Program-made: the position numbers and the translations under genes
Shown: positions 9,026 through 17,381 of the stretch, piece after piece
How positions within the stretch are numbered: position 1 is the first letter of the stretch
Layout of the letters: each line of letters opens with the position of its first letter
Notes under the pieces: generated by a model
What the model saw: the letters and a program-made list of their open reading frames with translations, nothing else
Databases searched by the model: none
What the model was told of the DNA's origin: nothing
Origin: Opitutaceae bacterium TAV5
GTDB taxonomy: Bacteria > Verrucomicrobiota > Verrucomicrobiia > Opitutales > Opitutaceae
Direction of reading: 5' to 3'
Assembly (NCBI GenBank): GCA_000242935.3
Contig: CP007053.1
Span: forward strand, 6,805,001-6,869,000
DNA: 64,000 bases

Positions 9026-9994
9026 ACGCACCGTCACCGGCATCCCCTGCCGGAGTTGCGAATCCGGCTCCGCGATCACGATCCTCAGGCGATAAACCAG
9101 CGATGTCCGCAGGTCTTCCGTCTGCACGGTCTTCGGCGTGAATTCGGCCCGCGGAGACACAAACCCGATCGTGCCGCGATACGGCTTCCCCGGCCGGGCG
9201 TCGGTCAGCACCTCGACTTCCGTTCCGGGCGCCACCGTGCCGAGGTCCGGCTCGTCCACGTAAGCGCGCACCCACACCGGACGGTCGAGCGACAGCGTCA
9301 GCACCGTCGAGCCCGGCTGCACGATGCTGCCCGGCTCCAGCGCCCGCGTGGAGAGCGTGCCCGCCGATGGCGCCGCCAGCGTGGTATCATCGAGATTGAT
9401 ACGCGCCGCCGCCAGCGCCGCGCGCGCTTCGGCTGCCTGCGCCCGGGCGCGGGCGATATCCTCGACGCGATAGCCGGCTTCCAGCAGGGCGAGGCTGGCT
9501 TCGGCCGCCTGCAACTGCCTGGCCGTCTCCGTCTGGCGCGCGAGGCGGTCGTCGTGTTCTTCCTGCGGGATGACGTTTTTGGCGATCAGTTCCCGGGCGC
9601 GGTTCGCGTTGAGCGCGGCATTGGCATGGATGGCTTCGGCCTGGCCAACGTTGGCGCGGGCCTGCGCGATCTCCTCGGGGCGATAACCGGCGGCGAGACG
9701 TTGCGCCTCGGCTTCGGCCGCCGCCAGCGCCGCCTCGGCCTGCTCGACCACGCGCGCATAAGGCCCGGCATCCAGTCTCGCCAGCACCGCGCCGGCCGCG
9801 ATCGCGTCGCCTTCGTCGTGGAGCACTTCGGTCACACGTCCGGCAACGCGGAAACCCAGGTTCACCTCGCGAATGTCCACGTTGCCGTACAGCGTGAGGA
9901 CGCCGTCGCGGGCAGGCGCCGGACGCAGCCGGAAAAACCATGCCAGCCCGACGACCGCGACAAGCAGGAGGAGAACGGGGAGTTTTTTTTTCAT
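8999..9994 (-). CDS. HlyD-family membrane fusion protein, YbhG-like
   Basis: 331 residues. Begins with a membrane anchor (MKKKLPVLLLLVAVVGLAWFF), then a biotinyl-lipoyl-like half (GNVDIREVNLGFRVAGRVTEVLHDEGDAIAAG), a long Ala/Glu-rich coiled-coil hairpin (about 75-205), the second lipoyl half (LAAPSAGTLSTRALEPGSIVQPG) and a beta-barrel domain. It would bridge the YbhFSR-like ABC-2 pump to an outer-membrane channel; no TolC homologue lies in the window. First gene of the operon. The last seven residues come from an intergenic repeat. Confidence 0.92.
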   Translation of the reverse strand: MKKKLPVLLLLVAVVGLAWFFRLRPAPARDGVLTLYGNVDIREVNLGFRVAGRVTEVLHDEGDAIAAGAVLARLDAGPYARVVEQAEAALAAAEAEAQRLAAGYRPEEIAQARANVGQAEAIHANAALNANRARELIAKNVIPQEEHDDRLARQTETARQLQAAEASLALLEAGYRVEDIARARAQAAEARAALAAARINLDDTTLAAPSAGTLSTRALEPGSIVQPGSTVLTLSLDRPVWVRAYVDEPDLGTVAPGTEVEVLTDARPGKPYRGTIGFVSPRAEFTPKTVQTEDLRTSLVYRLRIVIAEPDSQLRQGMPVTVRMKKLKTEN

Positions 9995-10080
9995 GAAAGG
10001 ACGGCGGAGGTGATCGCAGAAGAGACGGAGACCGAAGCACAGCGTATGATTTCCCTATGGAACAGGATCATTTTGAATAA

Positions 10081-10153
10081 ACCGCTAACGGACGCTAAAC
10101 CGGATTTTTTCCGATTGTCCGGTTTTTAGCGACCATTAGCGATCTTTAGCGGT
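10081..10153. repeat. TTAGCG-word palindrome
   Basis: Arms ACCGCTAACGGACGCTAAA (left) and TTTTTAGCGACCATTAGCG plus ATCTTTAGCGGT (right) close on a T-rich centre. Lies between the divergently transcribed membrane-fusion gene and the HAD gene; the rest of 9995-10302 shows no gene. Confidence 0.8.
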
Positions 10154-10302
10154 CTCCCTCTCTCCGGTTACCGCACGGCCAGGATAGCCGGGCCACACGC
10201 ACGCCGTCCCTGAGGTTGCCCCGGATTACACCCGGTCCGTCGGGCCGGGGTGAAATCGCCGTTGCCACCTGGCCTTCCGGACGGTGGTCTGGAAGGGAAC
10301 GC

Positions 10303-10899
10303 ATGAAAATCGACATTCCCGAAGGCGACTTCGCCGGCTACATCTTCGACCTCGACGGCACTCTCGTTAACTCGATGCCCGTCCACTACCTCGCCTGGGA
10401 CGAGGCCATGCGCGGGTTTGGCATGCCCGGCACCCTCAACGAAGATCTCTTTTATTCCCTCAGCGGCGTCTCCACCGTGCAGGTCGCGGAAATCCTCGGC
10501 AAACACTACCAGCTCGACCTCGACCGCGAAACCGTGGCCTCCCGCAAGGAGGCGCTTTATCTCGACCGGCTCGACAAACTCGAACACATCGCCCCGGTCG
10601 TCGACTTCGCCCGCCGCATTTCGAAAACCCGCCCGGTTGCCATCGCCACCGGCGGCGGCCCCGAAATCGCCCTGCCCGCGCTCGACGCCGCCGGCCTGCG
10701 CGACCTGTTCCCGATCATCGTCACCCCGCTCGACGTCGCTCCCGGCCGGGGCAAGCCCGAGCCCGACATCTTTATCGAGGCCGCCCGCCGCATGGGCGTG
10801 CCACCCGGAAAATGCCTCGTATTCGAAGACGGCGAACCGGGCATCCGCGGCGCCCGCGCCGCCGGCATGCAGGTCGTCATCGTCCCCAGCCGCACCTGA
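10303..10899 (+). CDS. HAD-superfamily sugar-phosphatase / beta-phosphoglucomutase-like hydrolase
   Basis: 198 residues from ATG 10303, chosen because GGAAGGGAA lies just upstream. Motif I is FDLDGTLVNSMP (nucleophile Asp16, acid/base Asp18), a helical cap follows, motif II is IATGG (Thr), motif III Lys is in GRGKPEPD and motif IV is VFEDGEPG. This is subfamily I, like YqaB fructose-1-phosphatase and PgmB. It would act on a small phosphorylated sugar in the cytoplasm. It sits 29 bases upstream of hisC, with which it may be co-transcribed. Confidence 0.88.
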   Translation: MKIDIPEGDFAGYIFDLDGTLVNSMPVHYLAWDEAMRGFGMPGTLNEDLFYSLSGVSTVQVAEILGKHYQLDLDRETVASRKEALYLDRLDKLEHIAPVVDFARRISKTRPVAIATGGGPEIALPALDAAGLRDLFPIIVTPLDVAPGRGKPEPDIFIEAARRMGVPPGKCLVFEDGEPGIRGARAAGMQVVIVPSRT

Positions 10900-10928
10900 T
10901 CCGGCCTTCGGGCTTTCACTTCTTTCCC

Positions 10929-12044
10929 ATGCTCCTCACCGATCTCGTCAATCCCGCCATCCTCAAACAACCCGTCTACGAACCGGGCAAACCCATCGAG
11001 GATGTCGCCCGTGAACTCGGGCTCGATCCGGCCAGCATCATCAAGCTCGCCTCCAACGAAAACGCCCTCGGCCCCTCGCCCCGCGGCGTCGCCGCCGCCA
11101 CCGCCGCCCTCGGCCACGCCGAACTCTACCCCGATGGCGGCTGCGTGACCCTGCGCGCGAAACTCGCCGCCCGGTACGAACTCGACCCGTCGCAGTTCGT
11201 CATCGGCAACGGTTCCAACGAGCTCCTCGAACTCCTCGGCCACGTGTTCCTGCGACCCGGCGACGAGGTCGTCATGGGCAACCCCGCCTTCATCATTTAC
11301 AAGCTCGTCGCCCTCCTCTTCGGCGCGAAGCCCGTCGAGGTGCCGCTCGTCGATCACACCCACGATCTTCCCGCGCTCGCCGCCGCCGTCACGCCGCTCA
11401 CGAAACTCGTTTTCGTCGCCAGCCCCAACAACCCCACCGGCACCGCCAACCCCGCCGCCGACCTGCTCGCCTTTGCCCGCGCCCTGCCGCCTCACGTCGT
11501 GCTCGTCCTCGACGAAGCCTACGCCGAATTTCTCGAAGGCGATTACCGCGCCGACATCCGCCCGCTCATCGCCGAAGGCCGGCATGTCATCGGCCTGCGG
11601 ACGTTTTCCAAAATCTACGGCCTCGCCTCCCTGCGCGTCGGCTACGGCTATTGCAGCCCGGAACTGGCCGGCCTCCTCAACCGCGCCCGGCAGCCCTTCA
11701 ACGTCAACGCCATCGGCCTCGCCGCCGCCGAGGCCGCTCTCGACGACCACGAATTCGTCGCGCGCAGCCTCGCCACCAACCGCGCCGGCCTCGCGCAACT
11801 GGAAGCCGGCCTGCGTGCGCTCGGGTTCGGGTTCGACATAAAAACCGTGCCCAGCCACGCCAATTTCATCCTCGCCAAAACCGGCCATGGCGCCCGCGTG
11901 TTTGCCGAGCTCCAGAGGCGCGGCGTGATCATCCGCCCCGTCGCCGGCTACGGCCTGCCCGACTGGATCCGCATCACTGTCGGCACCGAGTCCCAAAACG
12001 ACCGCCTCCTCCGCGAACTCGCCACCGTCCTCCGCCTCCCGTGA
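10929..12044 (+). CDS. hisC: histidinol-phosphate aminotransferase
   Basis: 371 residues from ATG 10929. Fold-type I PLP enzyme: the Schiff-base Lys is K228 in [16 protein letters not shown], with the phosphate-binding Arg at 236; [12 protein letters not shown] and SPNNPTG are the family motifs. It converts imidazole-acetol phosphate and glutamate to histidinol phosphate in histidine synthesis, although some close relatives act on aromatic amino acids. No other his genes are nearby. The stop codon overlaps the GTG start of the methylase gene by 4 bases (GTGA). Confidence 0.9.
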   Translation: MLLTDLVNPAILKQPVYEPGKPIEDVARELGLDPASIIKLASNENALGPSPRGVAAATAALGHAELYPDGGCVTLRAKLAARYELDPSQFVIGNGSNELLELLGHVFLRPGDEVVMGNPAFIIYKLVALLFGAKPVEVPLVDHTHDLPALAAAVTPLTKLVFVASPNNPTGTANPAADLLAFARALPPHVVLVLDEAYAEFLEGDYRADIRPLIAEGRHVIGLRTFSKIYGLASLRVGYGYCSPELAGLLNRARQPFNVNAIGLAAAEAALDDHEFVARSLATNRAGLAQLEAGLRALGFGFDIKTVPSHANFILAKTGHGARVFAELQRRGVIIRPVAGYGLPDWIRITVGTESQNDRLLRELATVLRLP

Positions 12045-13300
12045 GCCCGCTCCGTCCCGTCGAAATCCACCGCCTCCTGCGCCAGGTCCGCCGCGATATC
12101 CCGCGCACCGCGCTCGCCCGCCTGCTCGGCGTCACGACCAAAAGCCTCAGCCAGTGGGAAACCGGCGAAGTCCCCTGCCCGCCCATGCTCGGCACCGCGC
12201 TCTCCGGCCTCCGCGACGCCCGCCCGGGGCAAAACGGCGCACCGGCGGCGTTCACGTTCATCGACCTGTTCGCCGGCATCGGCGGCATCCGCATCGGCTT
12301 CGAAGCCGCCGGCGGCCAATGCGTGTTCACCTCGGAGTGGAATGCGTATTCGCAAAAAACCTACCGCGCCAATTTCGGCGAAAACCACCCGATCGTCGGC
12401 GACATCGTGCCCTTCCCCGCCGCCGACGTGCCCGATCACGACGTGCTCCTCGCCGGCTTCCCCTGCCAGCCGTTCTCCATCGCCGGCGTCAGCAAGAAAC
12501 GCTCGCTCGGCCGCCCCGACGGCTTCGCCTGCGCCACGCAGGGCACGCTCTTTTTCGACGTCGCCCGCATCATCGCCGAAAAGCGCCCGCCCGCCTTCCT
12601 CCTCGAAAACGTCAAGAACCTTGCCAGCCACGACAAGGGCAACACCTTCCGCGTCATCCTCGCCACGCTCCGCGACGAACTCGGCTACGACATCCACTGG
12701 CGCGTGATCGACGGACAAGCCTGGGTGCCCCAGCACCGCGAGCGCATCCTCATCGCCGGCTTCCGCGAAAAAACCGCTTTCACCTGGGACGCCCTCGAAA
12801 AACCCCGCGCCAGACCCGCCCTCTCCGACATCCTCCATCCCGAAGATGGCAGCGAACCCGTCGAGGAACCGTACACGACCGGCGACCGTGCCGCCGTCGC
12901 CGGCCGCTACACGCTTACCGACAAACTCTGGGCCTACCTGCAAGCCTACGCCGCCAAACACCGCGCCGCCGGCAACGGCTTCGGCTTCGGCCTCGTCACG
13001 CCCGGCGACGTCGCCCGCACGCTCTCGGCCCGCTACTACAAGGACGGCTCCGAAATCCTCCTCAGCCGCGGTCCCGGGAAAAACCCGCGCCGGCTCACCC
13101 CGCGCGAGTGCGCCCGCCTGATGGGTTTCCCGGATACGTTCCGCATCCCGGTCAGCGACACCCGCGCCTACGCGCAATTCGGCAACTCGGTCGTGGTGCC
13201 CGTCATGCGCGAAGCCGCCCGCATCATGCTCCCGCACATCCGCGCCCTGAAGGCCAGACACACGCCCGCCGCCACCCAGCCCGAACTGGCCTTGGCCTGA
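12041..13300 (+). CDS. dcm: DNA (cytosine-5-)-methyltransferase, Dcm/M.EcoRII type with N-terminal HTH
   Basis: 419 residues from GTG 12041, which overlaps the hisC stop; the frame is open further upstream but only as a shadow of hisC. Residues 8-50 are a helix-turn-helix ([21 protein letters not shown]), as in M.EcoRII. Catalytic motifs: [12 protein letters not shown] (SAM site), AGFPCQPFS with Cys142, FLLENVKNL with Glu189, QHRERI, and FGNSVVVPV. The stretch [13 protein letters not shown] with [12 protein letters not shown] closely follows known CCWGG methylases, so CC(A/T)GG is the likely target (inference). Followed by vsr. No cognate restriction enzyme is seen. Confidence 0.93.
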   Translation: MSPLRPVEIHRLLRQVRRDIPRTALARLLGVTTKSLSQWETGEVPCPPMLGTALSGLRDARPGQNGAPAAFTFIDLFAGIGGIRIGFEAAGGQCVFTSEWNAYSQKTYRANFGENHPIVGDIVPFPAADVPDHDVLLAGFPCQPFSIAGVSKKRSLGRPDGFACATQGTLFFDVARIIAEKRPPAFLLENVKNLASHDKGNTFRVILATLRDELGYDIHWRVIDGQAWVPQHRERILIAGFREKTAFTWDALEKPRARPALSDILHPEDGSEPVEEPYTTGDRAAVAGRYTLTDKLWAYLQAYAAKHRAAGNGFGFGLVTPGDVARTLSARYYKDGSEILLSRGPGKNPRRLTPRECARLMGFPDTFRIPVSDTRAYAQFGNSVVVPVMREAARIMLPHIRALKARHTPAATQPELALA

Positions 13301-13316
13301 ATTCCTCAAAATCGTG

Positions 13317-13402
13317 CCCACGAAACACACGAAAAGACACGAAAAGGAAACCTGAAGTAGCGGATGGTCTTTTTTTTCGTGTCTTTTCGTGTGTTTCGTG
13401 GG
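13317..13402. repeat. perfect 29-bp inverted repeat, CACGAAA words
   Basis: The left arm 13317-13345 and right arm 13374-13402 are exact reverse complements (29 of 29), made of CACGAAA-type words, separated by 28 bases. It fills most of the gap between the methylase and vsr. The T-run at the start of the right arm would also let it work as a terminator. Confidence 0.92.
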
Positions 13403-13419
13403 CTCATCTTCCCCGCTCC

Positions 13420-13917
13420 ATGACCGATATCGTAAACAAGGCGACGCGCAGCCGGATGATGAGCGGTATTCGTGGTGAGAATACGAAGCCGGAAATCCGC
13501 ATCCGCCAGTTGCTGCACCGGGACGGATTTCGCTTCCGGCTCCACGGCCGCGACCTCCCCGGCAAGCCCGACATCGTGCTCCCGCGCTACCGCGCCGTGG
13601 TGTTCGTCCATGGCTGCTTCTGGCATGGTCATGATTGCCACCTCTTCAAACTCCCCGGCACCCGCCGCGCCTTCTGGACGGCCAAGATCGGTCGCAACCG
13701 CATCCGCGACGATGAAAATGTGGCCGGTCTCCTCGCCCTGGGCTGGCGCGTCGCCACAATCCGGGAGTGCGCGCTCAAGGGTCGCACGCGTCTCCTCGAA
13801 ACGACCGTCGCCTCCCATCTGGCCGTCTGGCTGCGGGGCGACGCCCCCCTGCTGACCATCGAAGGCCGGCGCTCCTCCCCCGAAAAACATGTGACAAAGA
13901 ACGTTGATAGTCGGTAG
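13420..13917 (+). CDS. vsr: very-short-patch-repair endonuclease
   Basis: 165 residues from ATG 13420. Residues line up with E. coli Vsr with the same numbering: Glu25 in NTKPEIRIRQLL, catalytic Asp51 in GKPDIVLP, His64 and His69 in FVHGCFWHGHDC. Zinc-binding Cys and His residues are present. It nicks 5' of the T in T:G mismatches arising from deamination of 5-methylcytosine and directs short-patch repair. Placement after the Dcm-type gene is the classic pairing. The last codons enter a palindromic repeat. Confidence 0.95.
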   Translation: MTDIVNKATRSRMMSGIRGENTKPEIRIRQLLHRDGFRFRLHGRDLPGKPDIVLPRYRAVVFVHGCFWHGHDCHLFKLPGTRRAFWTAKIGRNRIRDDENVAGLLALGWRVATIRECALKGRTRLLETTVASHLAVWLRGDAPLLTIEGRRSSPEKHVTKNVDSR

Positions 13918-13918
13918 C

Positions 13919-14029
13919 TTGTAGTTGGAAATCTGAAGTTTGAAGTTGGTGCAGAAAGAGAGTGCCGGATTTCTGGCGGACCACCAACTGTCCGTTTCCA
14001 AACTTCCAACTTCAAATTTCCAACTACAA
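13919..14029. repeat. GAAGTTTGAAGTTGG-type palindrome downstream of vsr
   Basis: Left arm 13919-13949 (TTGTAGTTGGAAATCTGAAG, then TTTGAAGTTGG) is matched by the right arm ending at 14029 (CCAACTTCAAATTTCCAACT, then ACAA). A further arm copy TTTCCAAACTTCCAAC precedes the right end. Confidence 0.85.
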
Positions 14030-14090
14030 CCTGCCTCCACGCAGCATCCTTGACTCCGCCCCCTGCTTTCGCTTATACCTCACCGCCTTG

Positions 14091-14144
14091 ATGCGATCCA
14101 CGCACACGAATCTCCTGCGACTTACTCTGGCGCACGGTCACTGA
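14091..14144 (+). CDS. candidate leucine-rich leader peptide ahead of leuA
   Basis: A 17-codon ORF, MRSTHTNLLRLTLAHGH, lies 144 bases upstream of leuA on the same strand. Four of six consecutive positions are Leu (CTC, CTG, CTT, CTG), as expected for ribosome-mediated attenuation of a leucine operon. There is no obvious Shine-Dalgarno site. Downstream, CCGGC (14206-14210) could pair with GCCGG (14240-14244) or with nearer competing segments, and six Ts lie at 14260-14265, but a clean terminator is not visible. Suggestive only. Confidence 0.35.
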   Translation: MRSTHTNLLRLTLAHGH

Positions 14145-14288
14145 AACGGCCGCCCGGCAGCGGCTGATCGTGCGTCCTTCCCCTCTCGCAGCGAGCCCGA
14201 TTCAACCGGCATCGGCTTTGCCGTTCCCTGTTCACATGCGCCGGCTTTCCGTTTAGCACTTTTTTCAAAACCAATACCACTCACCGTC

Positions 14289-15953
14289 ATGCAATCCGCT
14301 CCCGTCACCAAATACCGGCCCTTTCCGCCGGTGAACTTGCCCGACCGACAATGGCCGTCGCGCACCCACACGCAGGCCCCCGTCTGGTGCAGCGTCGATC
14401 TCCGCGATGGCAACCAGGCGCTCGCCCAGCCGATGAGCGTCACGGAAAAACTCGAGTTTTTCGACATGCTCGTCCGCATGGGTTTCAAGGAAATCGAAGT
14501 CGGTTTCCCCTCCGCCTCGCAGATCGAGTTCGATTTCTGCCGCCGCCTCATCGACGAAAAACGCATCCCCGACGATGTCGCCATCCAGATCCTCTGCCAG
14601 TGCCGCGAGGAGCTCATCACGCGCTCCCTCCAGGCCTTGCGCGGTGCCAGAAACGTCATTTTCCATCTCTACAATTCCACCTCGCCTTACCAGCGCCGGT
14701 ACGTCTTCGGCGCGACCAAGGACGACATCAAGGGCATCGCTGTCCGCGGCGTCGAATTGCTCAAGAAACACGCCGCCCCGCTCATCGCCGAAGGCACGCA
14801 CATCCGCCTGCAATACTCGCCGGAGAGCTTCAACAGCACCGAACTCGAATTTGCGCTCGAAGTCTGCGAAGCCGTCACCGACGTCTGGCAGCCCACGCCG
14901 CAGGACAGGATCATCATCAACCTGCCCGCCACCGTCGAGTACGCCACGCCCAACATCCATGCCGACCAGATCGAGTGGATGTGCCGGCACCTCACGCGCC
15001 GCGACTCCACGCTCGTCTCGCTCCACACGCACAACGACCGCGGCACCGGCGTGGCCGCCACCGAACTGGCCTTGCTCGCCGGCGCCGACCGCGTCGAGGG
15101 CACGCTCTTCGGCAACGGCGAACGCACCGGCAATCTCGATATCGTGACGGTGGCGCTCAACCTCTACACGCAGGGCGTCCACCCGAACCTCGATTTCAGC
15201 AACATCAACGCCATCCGCGAGGTGTACGAACGCTGCACGCGCATGGAGGTGCCTCCGCGTCATCCCTATGCCGGCGACCTCGTGTTCACCGCCTTCAGCG
15301 GTTCCCACCAGGATGCGATCAAAAAATCCTGGCCATACCAGAAACCCGGCCAGCCGTGGACGACGCTCTACATCACGATCGACCCGGCCGATGTCGGGCG
15401 TAACTACAAGGCGATCATCCGCATCAATTCGCAGTCCGGCAAGGGCGGCGTTGCCTATATCCTCGAAAACGAATTCGGCTACCAGCTCCCCAAGCTCATG
15501 CACAAGGAGATCGGCAAGATCGTCAACGACCTCGCCGACAGCAAAGGCACCGAGCTGACACCTGCGGATATCCACGACGCCTTCGTCCGCGAATACATCG
15601 ACCGCCGCACGCCGCTCGCGCTCGAGAATTTCAAGGCCACCGAACGCGACAGCGCCGTCATCTGCGAGGCCCGGATCGTCTACAACGGCCAGGCACAGAC
15701 CGTGGGCGCGCGTGGCAACGGCCCGATCGATGCCTTCGTCCGCGCGCTCGCCACGGCCGGCGTGCCTGCGTTCGAGCTGGTCAGCTATTCCGAACACTCG
15801 ATCGGCCGCGGGGCCGACACGCTGGCGGTCTCGTACATCCAGGTCAAAAGCATGCCGGGCGGAAACACCTTCTTCGGCGCCGGCATGGACACCAACATCG
15901 AGCTCGCCTCGATCAAGGCCGTCGTCAGCGCCGTGAACCGCTCGCTCGCCTGA
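14289..15953 (+). CDS. leuA: 2-isopropylmalate synthase
   Basis: 554 residues, the length of the LeuA type 2 (yeast/actinobacterial-like) enzymes. Catalytic barrel: DLRDGNQALAQPM with the metal-binding Asp, VGFPSASQIEFDF, and the metal ligands in HTHNDRGTG and GTLFGNGERTGN. The C-terminal regulatory domain (about 440-554) ends in SIGRGADTLAVSYIQV. It condenses acetyl-CoA and 2-oxoisovalerate, the committed step of leucine synthesis, and is normally inhibited by leucine. Followed by a strong terminator; no other leu genes adjoin. Confidence 0.95.
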   Translation: MQSAPVTKYRPFPPVNLPDRQWPSRTHTQAPVWCSVDLRDGNQALAQPMSVTEKLEFFDMLVRMGFKEIEVGFPSASQIEFDFCRRLIDEKRIPDDVAIQILCQCREELITRSLQALRGARNVIFHLYNSTSPYQRRYVFGATKDDIKGIAVRGVELLKKHAAPLIAEGTHIRLQYSPESFNSTELEFALEVCEAVTDVWQPTPQDRIIINLPATVEYATPNIHADQIEWMCRHLTRRDSTLVSLHTHNDRGTGVAATELALLAGADRVEGTLFGNGERTGNLDIVTVALNLYTQGVHPNLDFSNINAIREVYERCTRMEVPPRHPYAGDLVFTAFSGSHQDAIKKSWPYQKPGQPWTTLYITIDPADVGRNYKAIIRINSQSGKGGVAYILENEFGYQLPKLMHKEIGKIVNDLADSKGTELTPADIHDAFVREYIDRRTPLALENFKATERDSAVICEARIVYNGQAQTVGARGNGPIDAFVRALATAGVPAFELVSYSEHSIGRGADTLAVSYIQVKSMPGGNTFFGAGMDTNIELASIKAVVSAVNRSLA

Positions 15954-15972
15954 GCAGCCCCGCACACTCCCC

Positions 15973-16009
15973 GCGGCGGAGAACCCTCCCGGTTCTCCGC
16001 CGCTTTTTT
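15973..16009 (+). terminator. intrinsic terminator of leuA
   Basis: A 13-bp perfect stem (GCGGCGGAGAACC / GGTTCTCCGCCGC) with a 5-base loop, followed directly by TTTTTTG, 20 bases after the leuA stop. Confidence 0.93.
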
Positions 16010-16058
16010 GTATCCGGAAACCAATGCAGAGCCCCGGAGCAAGCCCCGGACAGGTATT

Positions 16059-16112
16059 GGAGCGGCGGCGTCCCCGCCACCGGACGCGCGACAGCGCGCC
16101 TTCCGGTCCTGC
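16059..16112. repeat. GGAGCGGCGG-family palindrome fragment in a long gene-free stretch
   Basis: Begins GGAGCGGCGGCGTCCCCGCC and includes GCGCGACAGCGCGC. The stretch 16010-16709 shows no credible gene. Bases about 16450-16540 are markedly AT-rich, as expected for promoter DNA of the next gene, but no confident -35/-10 pair can be assigned. Confidence 0.55.
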
Positions 16113-16709
16113 GGGACTTTCGCCCCGTCCGTCACCCTGCGCGGACTTGCCCGAAATGCCTTCGCGCCGGCAAAAATACGGATGCGGCTGAAGTGATCGG
16201 GTCAAATCCCCGACGCCACGAATAACGCCGCCGCCCTGCAAACAGGACCTGCGGGCAGGCCGACCTGGAACTGGCCCGGAACATTATAACGGGGATTTCC
16301 CTGACTCACTCCTCCCCCTGAATGCGGATTGTCACCCCGCTTTCCCAATCCTTTCCCCTGACAGGCAAAGACATTCGTTTTACCCGCCCCGATGGCCATC
16401 CATCGGTTATCCCGCCTTCACCTGTCAGGCAAACACCTGAACAAATCGCCCGGCGAAGGCATTTTCCATTTTCTTATACACATGTATTCCAAAACTAATT
16501 ACCCGCGTAACTAATATTAAAATACAGGGTTTACCCGACTACCGGGTCGGGGAGTGGAGCCGGTATCATTTGGCCAACATCTGATTCACGACTCTATGAA
16601 AAACCATGCCATGCGATATCACGCTCCGGAGGTCTGCACGAAGACCCTCTCTGCCGCCGCGAACAGGACGCAGCCGGAGACGAAGACGGGAAACACCATC
16701 ACCAGATGG

Positions 16710-17219
16710 ATGCGCGCTGCGATGAAGGCCTCCCCTCCCTTGGCGATCTTTTCCCTGGCGCTTCTGTTTGGCGGCTGCGCAGCCACCCCTGAAATACGCA
16801 ATGTCGATGCGCCCAACGCCTGCATGATCAACTCCATTCGCTACAAGGACGCGCTCGCGGCAAAAGCCTCGCTGGAGGAAGGCTCCCATTGGGCGGAAGT
16901 CATCAGCGTGGTCTGGGACGCCCGTCCCTCGAAATCCAGACTCGGACATGCGCTCTGTTTCTTTGAATATGGCGGATCGACCCTGGTCTACGATCCGAGC
17001 TACGGAACCAGCATCCTGATCCGGGGCCGTGTCGAAAAGAACCCGAAAAAACTCGCCGAACACTGGATCATGAAGGAGCGGATCATCGGCCGGTTTCCCT
17101 GGGACGGCGAGATCCTGAACGTCACCCGCTACGGTGAAAATCCGGAGATGGAAGTGGTGCAGCACGTCACCCGACACGAGGACGCCTTGCCTGCCGCGCC
17201 TACTCTGTCCGGCAGTTGA
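16710..17219 (+). CDS. putative lipoprotein with a possible papain-like Cys-His-Asp triad
   Basis: About 169 residues from ATG 16710; ATG 16722 and further upstream starts (16554 GTG, 16596 ATG) are also possible. The chosen start gives a lipoprotein signal (MRAAMKASPPLAIFSLALLFGGC) with lipobox. The mature part shows Cys in NACMINSIRYKD, His in LGHALCFFEYGG and Asp in LVYDPSYGT, in the order and spacing of transglutaminase/C39-like cysteine hydrolases. No family is assigned; the triad is inference. Isolated gene. Confidence 0.55.
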   Translation: MRAAMKASPPLAIFSLALLFGGCAATPEIRNVDAPNACMINSIRYKDALAAKASLEEGSHWAEVISVVWDARPSKSRLGHALCFFEYGGSTLVYDPSYGTSILIRGRVEKNPKKLAEHWIMKERIIGRFPWDGEILNVTRYGENPEMEVVQHVTRHEDALPAAPTLSGS

Positions 17220-17381
17220 CAGACCTTCGCGGGCAGCAGGCGCCGCGTGTGCCTGGGCATGCCCGGATCGGGCGCAATGTCCGGGCTCTTTGGCGGCGGC
17301 AAACCCGGTCCTTGCGCGCTTGCTCTTGTTCCCTCGTCCCCGGAAGCTCGGTGTTTTTCCGCATCCGCACCACACTTCCCG

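Noticed and set aside
14206-14265. A terminator in the leuA leader
   Set aside because: The CCGGC/GCCGG stem is 15 bases from the T-run and shorter than expected; kept only as a remark under the leader peptide.
16440-16540. AT-rich stretch as a phage attachment site or origin
   Set aside because: No direct repeats, integrase gene, DnaA-box cluster or tRNA nearby; promoter DNA is the simpler reading.
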